Source: Bacillota bacterium (GTDB lineage: Bacteria; Bacillota; Clostridia; Christensenellales; Borkfalkiaceae). Taken from it: a DNA stretch of 19,809 bases. Positions 7,092 through 13,880 of this stretch are shown here, piece after piece. Numbering within the stretch: the first letter of the stretch is position 1; each line of letters opens with the position of its first letter. Location of the stretch: assembly GCA_003343995.1 (NCBI GenBank), contig QAKE01000079.1, positions 1 through 19,809 of the forward strand, read 5' to 3'. The notes beneath the pieces were generated by a model. That model was not told the origin of the DNA. It saw only the letters and a program-made list of their open reading frames with translations, and searched no databases. Both the position numbers and the translations under genes were made by a program.

Positions 7092-8397
7092 TTAATTGAA
7101 TCTCAGCCAAACGTTATCGACGTACAATTCGATCTTTTCACCGACGGTATACTCGCTGCTCGTAATAAAGAAATGGAAATCCTTGTTTATCCCCGCGTCG
7201 GCAAGCCGCGCTTCTTCGATGGCAACGGAATTCCAGCCGCTTTGCAGCGTTACGGCAACGTCCTTAAACTTAATAACGACGTCGCTATCGCCGGCGTTAT
7301 AAATCTCCATCGTGATCTTTTTCAGCCCCGTCATGAAATCGCTGCTCAAAGCGGGGAATTTTTCACCGGAAAAACGGAAGCTCGGCCATTGATTCTCCGC
7401 GACGGTATATTCGAATTTAATGCTGCCGCCGTCTTTTGCAAATTCGGCGTTCGTGTTAAGCGTAACCGTCGAGCCTTCCGTCGACCAAATCGCGCCCATG
7501 CCGGCGAGGTCCGGAACGAGTCCCTCGTCGAAATCCGCATACAAAACGTCATCTTTCGGCTCCGTCACCGCGGCTCTCACCGTGACGTCGGTGCTCTTTA
7601 CCCGCGTTCTGCCGTTATCGAAGGTAAGCGTGTACTCGACTTTGTAAACGCCCGTTTCGGCAAGGGTTATTTCATCGCCCGCCGCAAACGGCTGATCGTC
7701 CGTTTTCTTTATTTCCGTTCCGTCCGGCGCGTACACGCGGTAAGAAATTTCGCCCGTGCCCGCAGAAAGCTCGTAAACGGGCGCCGTTATCGCGTATGTT
7801 TCGCCCTGCGTTTTTATGGCGTCGGGCGCGGTTTCAAACGAATTGACCGTTACGAAATCCTTAGGGGTATCGTAAACGATTTCCCCATCGTCGGGCTGCA
7901 CATACAGCGCGTCCACGTACAGATTGACCGGCTTGAACCCGCTTTCAAACGTAAACCAAAAATAGAAGTTGCCCGCGGCATTGAGCAGATTGTCCGCGAT
8001 AATACCGTTCGCCGCCATTTCGGAAACGAGTATTTCCGCCTTCGTCCAGACGTTCGGTTCCAGCCCCACGGACTTACCCGGATTTCCGACGTACAGCCAA
8101 ATTTTCTGCTCGCTTTCGTTATATATCATCATGCTCGCGCTGTAATATTCGGAAAAGTCGTTCGTTTCGGCGGAATTCGATCTTAAAAACTTTACCCCCG
8201 GCCAATAGTTGGCGGATTGAGCCGACATTTCGATTTTTAAGCTCTTATCGCCGTTAAAAACAAACTGCGGATCGGTATTCAGCGTGCAATCTTCCGCTTT
8301 CTGCGCGTTGTCCGCCGTCCAGATTACGGAATCGCCTTCGGGATCGATCAGAATGTCGCTTTCGCTCTCAAAATCGTTGAGCAACGTAAGAACGGGA
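7092..8397 (-). repeat. Duplicated binding-module segment, copy 2
   Basis: The partner of 4401-5711, in direct orientation about 2.7 kb away. It differs by scattered substitutions, an in-frame loss of one codon near 8091 (GNPGK against GTNPGK) and one hypervariable patch near 7465-7500. Direct repeats of this size could recombine and delete the genes between them. Confidence 0.85.
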
Positions 8398-8777
8398 GCG
8401 GGTTTGGGCGAAACGACAACGTTTCTTGTTTTGCTTTCTTCCCGATTTTCCTGATTTTCCAGATAAACGATTTTGTATGTAATCACATACGTGCCTTCAA
8501 CCTCTGCGGAAAACCTTCTCGAATCCAGAGCAACCGCATTTCCCGCAGGGTCTTTTACGGAAATTTCCGCCGAAATTTCCTCGTCGTTTTTGGTTATCGC
8601 TTTTACTTCCGGCACGACGACCGTTTCGCCGACCGTACAGGTAATCGCTTCCGCGGGAACTTCGAAAGATTTTATGTAATTTTCCTGTTCCCCTTCCTGC
8701 GGCTTACCGCCGCAAGCAGACAATGCCGCCGCAAACGCCAGCAAACAGGCAATCGCGACAAAAACAATTTTCTTCAT
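7092..8777 (-). CDS. CBM-like binding lipoprotein, paralogue of the 4401-6503 product
   Basis: A 561-residue lipoprotein with a clear lipobox LSAC (Cys22). Residues 33-123 form an Ig-like domain (GNAVALDSRRFSAEVEGTY, then VITYKIVYLENQ). Residues 128-300 are the first CBM-like sandwich, 309-404 a second Ig-like domain, and 411-561 the second CBM-like sandwich ending YVDNVWLRFN. The last 434 residues are close to 90% identical to the secreted protein two genes downstream, differing mainly near residues 430-442 and by single-residue indels, so the two genes share a duplicated module on different anchors. AGGAGGAG precedes the ATG. It lies 28 bases after the permease gene, where a transporter operon may carry an extra binding component. 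No enzymatic motif is visible; glycan capture at the membrane is the inferred role. Confidence 0.8.
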   Translation of the reverse strand: MKKIVFVAIACLLAFAAALSACGGKPQEGEQENYIKSFEVPAEAITCTVGETVVVPEVKAITKNDEEISAEISVKDPAGNAVALDSRRFSAEVEGTYVITYKIVYLENQENREESKTRNVVVSPKPAPVLTLLNDFESESDILIDPEGDSVIWTADNAQKAEDCTLNTDPQFVFNGDKSLKIEMSAQSANYWPGVKFLRSNSAETNDFSEYYSASMMIYNESEQKIWLYVGNPGKSVGLEPNVWTKAEILVSEMAANGIIADNLLNAAGNFYFWFTFESGFKPVNLYVDALYVQPDDGEIVYDTPKDFVTVNSFETAPDAIKTQGETYAITAPVYELSAGTGEISYRVYAPDGTEIKKTDDQPFAAGDEITLAETGVYKVEYTLTFDNGRTRVKSTDVTVRAAVTEPKDDVLYADFDEGLVPDLAGMGAIWSTEGSTVTLNTNAEFAKDGGSIKFEYTVAENQWPSFRFSGEKFPALSSDFMTGLKKITMEIYNAGDSDVVIKFKDVAVTLQSGWNSVAIEEARLADAGINKDFHFFITSSEYTVGEKIELYVDNVWLRFN

Positions 8778-8805
8778 TTTTCTCCTCCTGAAAAATCATA
8801 TATTT

Positions 8806-9675
8806 TTATCCTTTTAAACCGCCCGCCACCGTATTTTCCATGATTGTTTTCTGGAAAACCGCAAATATTACGATAACGGGAATGGTTGCGAGGATCACCG
8901 CCGCAAGATAAACGGGATAATTACCGCCCTGCTGAACCATAAGTTCTCTGAATTTATACAGTCCGAGCGAAAGCGTTGGTACTTTTTCAAGATACAGAAA
9001 CGGCGTAAGATAATCGTTCCATATACCGATAAACTGCACTACGCCGACAGCAAACATCGCAGCCCGTGCCTGCGGCAGCATAATGCGGATAAACACCTTA
9101 AAATCCCCCGCGCCGTCGATATACGCCGCCTCGGCGTAGCTCCACGAAACGCTTTTGAAAAACCCGTAAAGCATAAAGAAATTAAAACCGAACCCTGCCG
9201 TGTACAGCACCATAATCCCGAAAAGATTATCCCTTAACCCGAGATTGGAAATCAAGCGAAAGGAAGCGGGAAGACTGCCTACGACGGGAATGATCATAAT
9301 GAAAAGCGCTATGCCGTAAATCATGCCTCTCAGCCGAAATTGAAAATAAACCAACACATACGCGGTCATGGCGGAAACCATAACGGAAATCAGCGTTCCG
9401 CCCAAAGAATATACGATGGAATTTCCGAACATGCCGAAAAGATTCGTTTTCCCGATTTTGATGTCGCGGAAGGCGGCGGCGTAATTCGACCACATCATTT
9501 TCGTAGGCCAACCGAACGAACCCAGATCGAAGTATTCCACGCTGTCTTTCAAGCTGTTCATAAACGCCCAGAAAAACGGATAGATAAGCGTCAGCGCGTA
9601 AATGACAAACAGCGCAAAGACGCACCACAGCGTTATTTTTTCACTTTTACGGCGTTTTATTTTATTAACGTTCAT
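8806..9675 (-). CDS. Carbohydrate ABC transporter permease, MalG-type (CUT1)
   Basis: An inner-membrane permease of 289 residues, the normal size for MalG/LacG-type subunits. It has an N-terminal TM helix (about 17-37), a loop, and five further hydrophobic segments. The cytoplasmic EAA loop reads EAAYIDGAGDFKVFIRIMLP (182-201), a near-perfect match to the CUT1 motif that docks on the ATPase. The C-terminal QKTIMENTVAGGLKG is the usual ending of this subunit. It should pair with the upstream permease and work with the binding protein encoded first in the operon. GAGGAGG precedes the ATG. No ATPase gene is present, so a shared MsmX-like ATPase elsewhere is expected, as is common in Firmicutes. 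Substrate cannot be told from the permease itself. Confidence 0.94.
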   Translation of the reverse strand: MNVNKIKRRKSEKITLWCVFALFVIYALTLIYPFFWAFMNSLKDSVEYFDLGSFGWPTKMMWSNYAAAFRDIKIGKTNLFGMFGNSIVYSLGGTLISVMVSAMTAYVLVYFQFRLRGMIYGIALFIMIIPVVGSLPASFRLISNLGLRDNLFGIMVLYTAGFGFNFFMLYGFFKSVSWSYAEAAYIDGAGDFKVFIRIMLPQARAAMFAVGVVQFIGIWNDYLTPFLYLEKVPTLSLGLYKFRELMVQQGGNYPVYLAAVILATIPVIVIFAVFQKTIMENTVAGGLKG

Positions 9676-9685
9676 CTCCGCCTCC

Positions 9686-10603
9686 TCAATACGTTACGTC
9701 TTCGCAAACTTTTTCAAGCAATTTTTTCACGCCGAGCACAACGGGAACGCCGATCAGCGTAAAGAAAAATCCGATTGCAGAGGGATATTCGTACGCCGCA
9801 CCGTATTTTACCTGCGCGAATATGAAAAACGCAATGGTCTGCGTTTTGAAATTGCCGTTCGTAAACAGCAAAATCGGACCTTGATTGGTAAATATGCCCG
9901 CAGTCGCAAAAACCACCAATGTGGAAATCGTGGGCCATATCATAGGCGTTATAACCGATAGCAGCTCCCTGAAAAGTCCCACGCCTTCCAATATGTCGTA
10001 TTCGATGATGTCTTCGGGCACGCGATACATCGCCCCCGTAAACATAACGATGTTGATGCCGAACCCCGTCCATATCCCGTATAGAATGATCGTCCAGATC
10101 GCGTATCTCGGATCGCCCAAAAACACGGGATAAACATAATCGACGCCGAAAATCGCGCTCATGATCACGTTCATCGGACCGTCGGGCGCAATGATGTATT
10201 TGAAAAGCGTGATCAGCACCACCGAAGAAATGATCGAAGGGAGAAAGAAGATCACCCTGAAAAAGCTTGCCGCCAGAACCTTTTTATACAAAAAATACGA
10301 AAAGAGCAGCGAAAGCGGAAACGTGATTAAAATACCCGCGAGATAATAAATCACGGAATTGTAAATCGCGTTGTTCAGCGTGGAATACTTGTTTCCGAAT
10401 TCCTTGAACATTCTTATGAAATTATCGAATGTAAAAACGATACTGCCGTCCAGATTCGTCTTCTGAAACGCCATAATAATGGAATTGAAATTCACATAAA
10501 GCCAGAACACTAAAAAGTTTGCAAGCGCGATGGAAAGCATTCCCCAAATGAACACCTGCTTTTTTACCGTCCGTATCATTTTTGTTTTTTTAAGCTCGTC
10601 CAT
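9686..10603 (-). CDS. Carbohydrate ABC transporter permease, MalF/UgpA-type (CUT1)
   Basis: An inner-membrane permease of 305 residues with six predicted TM helices, the first at about 18-38. The family features IFFLPSIISSVVLITLFKYI and the EAA loop EYDILEGVGLFRELLSVITP (201-220) are present. The EAA loop is degenerate at its start (EYD for EAA) but keeps the key Gly and terminal Pro. It is the partner of the MalG-type subunit, whose start codon is only 10 bases downstream. The ATG lies nine bases after the stop of the preceding gene and in the same frame. The nearest purine-rich sequence (AAGGGGAA) is distant and overlaps the end of that gene, so translation is probably coupled to it. Confidence 0.93.
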   Translation of the reverse strand: MDELKKTKMIRTVKKQVFIWGMLSIALANFLVFWLYVNFNSIIMAFQKTNLDGSIVFTFDNFIRMFKEFGNKYSTLNNAIYNSVIYYLAGILITFPLSLLFSYFLYKKVLAASFFRVIFFLPSIISSVVLITLFKYIIAPDGPMNVIMSAIFGVDYVYPVFLGDPRYAIWTIILYGIWTGFGINIVMFTGAMYRVPEDIIEYDILEGVGLFRELLSVITPMIWPTISTLVVFATAGIFTNQGPILLFTNGNFKTQTIAFFIFAQVKYGAAYEYPSAIGFFFTLIGVPVVLGVKKLLEKVCEDVTY

Positions 10604-10612
10604 CGATGATAT

Positions 10613-12145
10613 TTAATTCCCCTTGACTTCGTTCATAAATCTCAGATTATCGATATAAAAACCTTCCGTAATAATGGCGGGATTCGTGCCGATATTGAGT
10701 TCCATAATGTTTTCGATATCCACGCCCGTAAGGTTGGTATCCGTTCCCGAGTCCGCGGCGTTGCCGATTTTTAAATATATCGTTCCCCAAGACTTCGCCG
10801 CCACGGTCGCCTGTTCCCAATACGAAATGTACCCCGCGGTTTCGCTCGCCAAACCCATCGAAAATACGCCCGAAACATCGGAAGGATTGTAAACGTCTAC
10901 CGCGATATAATCGTATTTGGAAAAATCGGGATCGGTAAAGAGCAGCATCGAAAGCTTTCTGTTGGGCTTTCTCATCGTTTCAAAGGTCATATTCCAAACG
11001 TCGCCGCCCGATTTGAAGTACATCAGCCCCGCGCCGCTGTCGGTGCGCCTTGCGTCTTCCTCCAGATTCTCGTAAGAAACGTATCTGGAAAGACCGTTTC
11101 TGTAAGATTCGATCTTTATAGCGTCGGATTTGTTTTCAAAACCCGTAATCAGCGCTTCCGTTACGTTCGCCGTTTTAGACTGATATGCCTGCGTAGTCAA
11201 ATCGAAACAATCGAAAGTTACCGTTTCGTCCTTTTTCAAAGCGGGATAATCGGTTTCGGGATCGTTATAGTTTACGAGTCTGAAATCATCGAAATAAAAC
11301 TTCTTGAAATCATTGGTCTGATTTTTAATAAAGATTTTCATGCTGGTGATGTTTTCCACGGAAAACGTATCGCTGTACGCTCTGAACGCCGCCATGGAAA
11401 CGCTCACGTATATCCATTCCTTGGCTTGCACGCCGTACGCATTTACCATAGAGTCTACCGCCTGCACGATGCCGTCGTCCGAATAAAATTTCAGCCCCAG
11501 CTGCTGTACGCTGTCGCTATCGTTATAAAACGCAAAGCGAATTTCGTCGTAATCGGCGAAATTGCAGGTATAAACACCGTAATCCGACGTTACGCCCGCC
11601 ATATTCTGCGCGCGAAGGATAATACCGGGGAAACCGCCGCTGTTTTTACCGTCCACCAGCACTTTATAGGAAGCGTTCCCCTCGACCACATAAGCGGCGT
11701 CGGTATTGCGTTCCAATTCGCAGGTGCCGTCGGAATCGGCGCTGCTCCAGAAATTTTCCTGCCCCTCGTATTCCGCACCGTCGATGACGCCTTCTTCCAG
11801 AACGTAGAAATGTTCCGTCTTCGTCAATTCGCCAAGCGTGTATACGATATCGTACATGCCCTTTTCCTCGGGAACGACCGCCCCGTCCAGAATTTCCAGC
11901 GTTTCGCCGGACGGAGATTTTACCGAAACCCCGATCTGGGCGGTCTTTTCCTCGTCGTCTTCAATAAAGCCTTGCGGAAGCGTCACGCTCGCGTCGGCAT
12001 AGACGTTAGGCGTAAATCCCATATAATCGAGCTCGATCTTTATTTTCGGGCCGTCGTCCTCTTTTTCTTTCTTGCAGCCGCCGAACGAAACGGCGGTAAC
12101 CATTGCCGCGCAGACGGCAATCGTACGAATCCAGCTTTTTTTCAT
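10613..12145 (-). CDS. Lipoprotein with Ig-like and two CBM-like domains
   Basis: A 510-residue lipoprotein with signal peptide MKKSWIRTIAVCAAMVTAVS and lipobox FGGC (Cys24). The frame is open to an ATG at 12199, but that version overlaps the upstream gene, lacks a ribosome binding site and puts charged residues ahead of the signal peptide; the ATG at 12145 has AAGGAG eight bases upstream. Residues 34-118 are Ig-like (ASVTLPQGFIEDDEEKTA, then KGMYDIVYTLGELTKTEHF). Residues 125-292 and 333-503 each have a CBM-like jelly-roll pattern ending in YFDDFRLVNY and GFYIDNLRFM. The architecture parallels the 7092-8777 lipoprotein, but the sequence is quite different. It sits between the binding protein and the permeases, implying a role in presenting the same glycan. 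No catalytic motif is visible. Confidence 0.8.
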   Translation of the reverse strand: MKKSWIRTIAVCAAMVTAVSFGGCKKEKEDDGPKIKIELDYMGFTPNVYADASVTLPQGFIEDDEEKTAQIGVSVKSPSGETLEILDGAVVPEEKGMYDIVYTLGELTKTEHFYVLEEGVIDGAEYEGQENFWSSADSDGTCELERNTDAAYVVEGNASYKVLVDGKNSGGFPGIILRAQNMAGVTSDYGVYTCNFADYDEIRFAFYNDSDSVQQLGLKFYSDDGIVQAVDSMVNAYGVQAKEWIYVSVSMAAFRAYSDTFSVENITSMKIFIKNQTNDFKKFYFDDFRLVNYNDPETDYPALKKDETVTFDCFDLTTQAYQSKTANVTEALITGFENKSDAIKIESYRNGLSRYVSYENLEEDARRTDSGAGLMYFKSGGDVWNMTFETMRKPNRKLSMLLFTDPDFSKYDYIAVDVYNPSDVSGVFSMGLASETAGYISYWEQATVAAKSWGTIYLKIGNAADSGTDTNLTGVDIENIMELNIGTNPAIITEGFYIDNLRFMNEVKGN

Positions 12146-12162
12146 AAAATTTCTCCTTGTTT

Positions 12163-13671
12163 TTACGCAAGACCTGCCGCGCTCAGATAACTGCCCCAAG
12201 CGCCGTTTACCGTTTCATATTCGTCCATCCATACGTCGTAAGCGGACTTACGCTGGCTTTCCGCCTGCTGCGCAAACAACAGTTCGGGCTGATTGGACGG
12301 TCCGTAAAACTGCTGCAAGCCGGCTTTCCACCTGAGCGGCGAAGTATAGTCGAAATAAATGTATTTTATATCTTTTTCCAGATTGAATTTGTGCTGTTTA
12401 TACGGCGTAAGACTCTTAAAATAATCCGATTCCGTATCGATTGTATTATCGAACGGCAATAACGTACCAGCATATTTATATATGATCTCTATGCCCTTTT
12501 CGCTGAGCATAAACTGCAAAAAGCGTTGCGCCTGCGGAATAACGTTGCTGCTTTTGGGAATCAGAATACTGTGCGTCGTGCCGATGCTGAAATAAAGACT
12601 GCGCGCTTCTTTTACGGCGAGGAACTGTTCGTCGGTAAGTCCTGCCGCCGACGTTTCTCCCGCGTCTACCGCGTCCACCGCCGCAATAAGCTGCGCCTCG
12701 CTGATGCCGAGTTTTTCGCCGAGCGCACTGTTGACGGGCGGCTTCATCATACGGATCGTGTCGTTTTTATAGTTTTTCATTTCGCTTTCTATCCAGTCGC
12801 CCGTCACGGTAAACACCGCTTTGTTCAACATAAGCTGCGCTTGCGCATCGGTATGCGCGAGGGCGAGCGAACCGGGATAAGAATATTCGTAATATAATAT
12901 CTCTTCCAAAACTTCCAGCCCTTTCAGTATGCCTTCCTGCAAAAATACGGAGGGCGAGAGCTCCCCGTCCTCATTCAGACAGGGCCAGAAACGGTTATAG
13001 GCGTCCACGCCGTCGTATTGCGCCCACCAGCAGTTCAGCACGTAGCGCCAATAATCCCACGCAAGTCCGGACCAGATCAGGGGATACACCTTTTTCCGCT
13101 TATCGGGCTGCGCCTTTTCTTCCTCGCTGATATCCTTTATCGTCTCGATAAATTCATTCGTCGTGCGCGGCACGGCTCTGTCTCCCAGCGCAGTCATATT
13201 TACGGCAAGACCGCCGCTGCCCCCCGCCCAGTTCAAGATCCAGTTCCTGCCCTGTTCCTCGGTATGCATTATATAATCCGGATTCATTTTATCGCGGATC
13301 GAAACGTCTTCGCCATAAACTTCGGCGTCGAAAAATTCCGTCATATCGTACAAGACGTCGCTCGTTCCGTCCGCTTTGATAAATTTCCGCCAATACATCG
13401 GACCCGTTAAGTATAAATCCCACGGATTATCGCGGCTCGTCAGCTCGCCTTCCACCGAATCCGCGTTCAACGCGACCACGGGTTCGACCTCGACGGTGAT
13501 ATCCGGTTCCACTTTTTTGAACTCGCTGACCAACTCGTCCATAAATCGCGTACCGTAACCGGCTTCGAGCATTTTCAGCATTACCACGCCTTCGGCATCC
13601 TGCGTTTTGTTGCAGGCAGCCATAGGCACGATAAGAACAACAAGAAGTAACATCGCTATAAATTTTTTCAA
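12163..13671 (-). CDS. Sugar ABC transporter substrate-binding lipoprotein (CUT1)
   Basis: An extracellular solute-binding protein of family 1 (SBP_bac_1), 502 residues, tethered by a lipobox PMAAC (Cys20). ELVSEFKKVEPDITVEVEPV near the N-terminus and RFLQFMLSEKGIEIIYKYAG in the second half are typical of the family; many Trp/Tyr residues (AWDYWRYVLNCWWAQY) suit oligosaccharide stacking. The length exceeds the usual 420-450, which fits larger ligands. I chose a TTG start: AGGAGG lies six bases upstream of it and a classic signal peptide (KKFIAMLLLVVLIVP) follows. The in-frame GTG at 13695 lies inside the operator palindrome and has no ribosome binding site. First gene of the leftward operon, ahead of its lipoprotein and permease partners, and repressible from the adjacent operator. 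The ligand is not determinable by sequence alone. Confidence 0.93.
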   Translation of the reverse strand: MKKFIAMLLLVVLIVPMAACNKTQDAEGVVMLKMLEAGYGTRFMDELVSEFKKVEPDITVEVEPVVALNADSVEGELTSRDNPWDLYLTGPMYWRKFIKADGTSDVLYDMTEFFDAEVYGEDVSIRDKMNPDYIMHTEEQGRNWILNWAGGSGGLAVNMTALGDRAVPRTTNEFIETIKDISEEEKAQPDKRKKVYPLIWSGLAWDYWRYVLNCWWAQYDGVDAYNRFWPCLNEDGELSPSVFLQEGILKGLEVLEEILYYEYSYPGSLALAHTDAQAQLMLNKAVFTVTGDWIESEMKNYKNDTIRMMKPPVNSALGEKLGISEAQLIAAVDAVDAGETSAAGLTDEQFLAVKEARSLYFSIGTTHSILIPKSSNVIPQAQRFLQFMLSEKGIEIIYKYAGTLLPFDNTIDTESDYFKSLTPYKQHKFNLEKDIKYIYFDYTSPLRWKAGLQQFYGPSNQPELLFAQQAESQRKSAYDVWMDEYETVNGAWGSYLSAAGLA

Positions 13672-13689
13672 TTTACGCCTCCTATTATT

Positions 13690-13704
13690 TTTCACTTAGT
13701 GAAA
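13690..13704. promoter_or_regulatory. Candidate ROK operator O1 (perfect palindrome)
   Basis: TTTCACTTAGTGAAA is a perfect 7+7 inverted repeat around one base. It lies in the 5' leader of the leftward operon, about 43 bases downstream of the predicted transcription start and just upstream of the AGGAGG site. A near-identical copy lies at the other divergent promoter. A repressor bound here would block elongation or initiation. Assignment to the ROK protein encoded at 18279-19442 is inference from locus structure. Confidence 0.7.
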
Positions 13705-13720
13705 TTATTAGACGAAAAAA

Positions 13721-13740
13721 ATGAAAGTTTTTGCTTTCAT
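13721..13740 (-). promoter_or_regulatory. Inverted repeat at predicted transcript start
   Basis: On the minus strand ATGAAAG-CAAAAA-CTTTCAT forms a perfect 7-bp inverted repeat that begins at about the predicted +1 of the leftward operon. It could be a 5' mRNA-stabilising stem-loop or a second protein-binding site. Its half-sites differ from the O1/O2 palindrome. Confidence 0.45.
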
Positions 13741-13746
13741 ACAGTA

Positions 13747-13774
13747 AGTATATCACAAAAAATTCATTTGTCAA
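13747..13774 (-). promoter_or_regulatory. Sigma-A promoter of the leftward operon
   Basis: The minus strand reads TTGACA (13774-13769), a 16-base spacer, then TATACT (13752-13747), with TG one base before the -10 hexamer (extended -10). The predicted start is near 13740, giving a leader of about 70 bases before the TTG start codon. The -35 is perfect and the -10 matches five of six positions. Confidence 0.8.
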
Positions 13775-13780
13775 TACCTA

Positions 13781-13815
13781 TTTTTAAAAAAAATTATAAA
13801 AAAATAAAATTTTTC
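13781..13815. promoter_or_regulatory. A/T tract between divergent promoters, UP-element-like
   Basis: An almost uninterrupted A/T run (TTTTTAAAAAAAATTATAAA and onward) lies directly upstream of both -35 hexamers. Such tracts act as UP elements that bind the RNA polymerase alpha subunit, so it could strengthen both promoters. Confidence 0.5.
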
Positions 13816-13818
13816 ATA

Positions 13819-13847
13819 TTGACACGCGCCGCATTATATGCTAAAAT
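13819..13847 (+). promoter_or_regulatory. Sigma-A promoter of the rightward operon
   Basis: TTGACA (13819-13824), a 17-base spacer and TAAAAT (13842-13847) match the sigma-A consensus, with TG one base before the -10 (extended -10). The predicted start falls near 13854, inside operator O2. Confidence 0.83.
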
Positions 13848-13850
13848 ATT

Positions 13851-13865
13851 TTTAACTAAGTGAAA
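13851..13865. promoter_or_regulatory. Candidate ROK operator O2 (one mismatch)
   Basis: TTTAACTAAGTGAAA matches the O1 palindrome except for one base in the left half (A for C). It starts four bases after the -10 hexamer and covers the predicted transcription start of the rightward operon, a placement where a bound repressor would block initiation. Because the rightward operon also encodes the ROK protein, this would give autoregulation. Confidence 0.7.
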
Positions 13866-13880
13866 TATATGGAGGTTACC

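Noticed and set aside
7173..8186. 337-residue plus-strand protein opposite the binding-module lipoprotein
   Set aside because: Arg-rich antisense shadow of a well-supported coding gene. A similar shadow appears opposite the paralogous copy because the DNA is duplicated.
13721..13740. CcpA cre site
   Set aside because: The half-sites TGAAAGC and CTTTCA resemble cre, but the central spacing is several bases too long for the 14-bp cre consensus and the central CG is missing.
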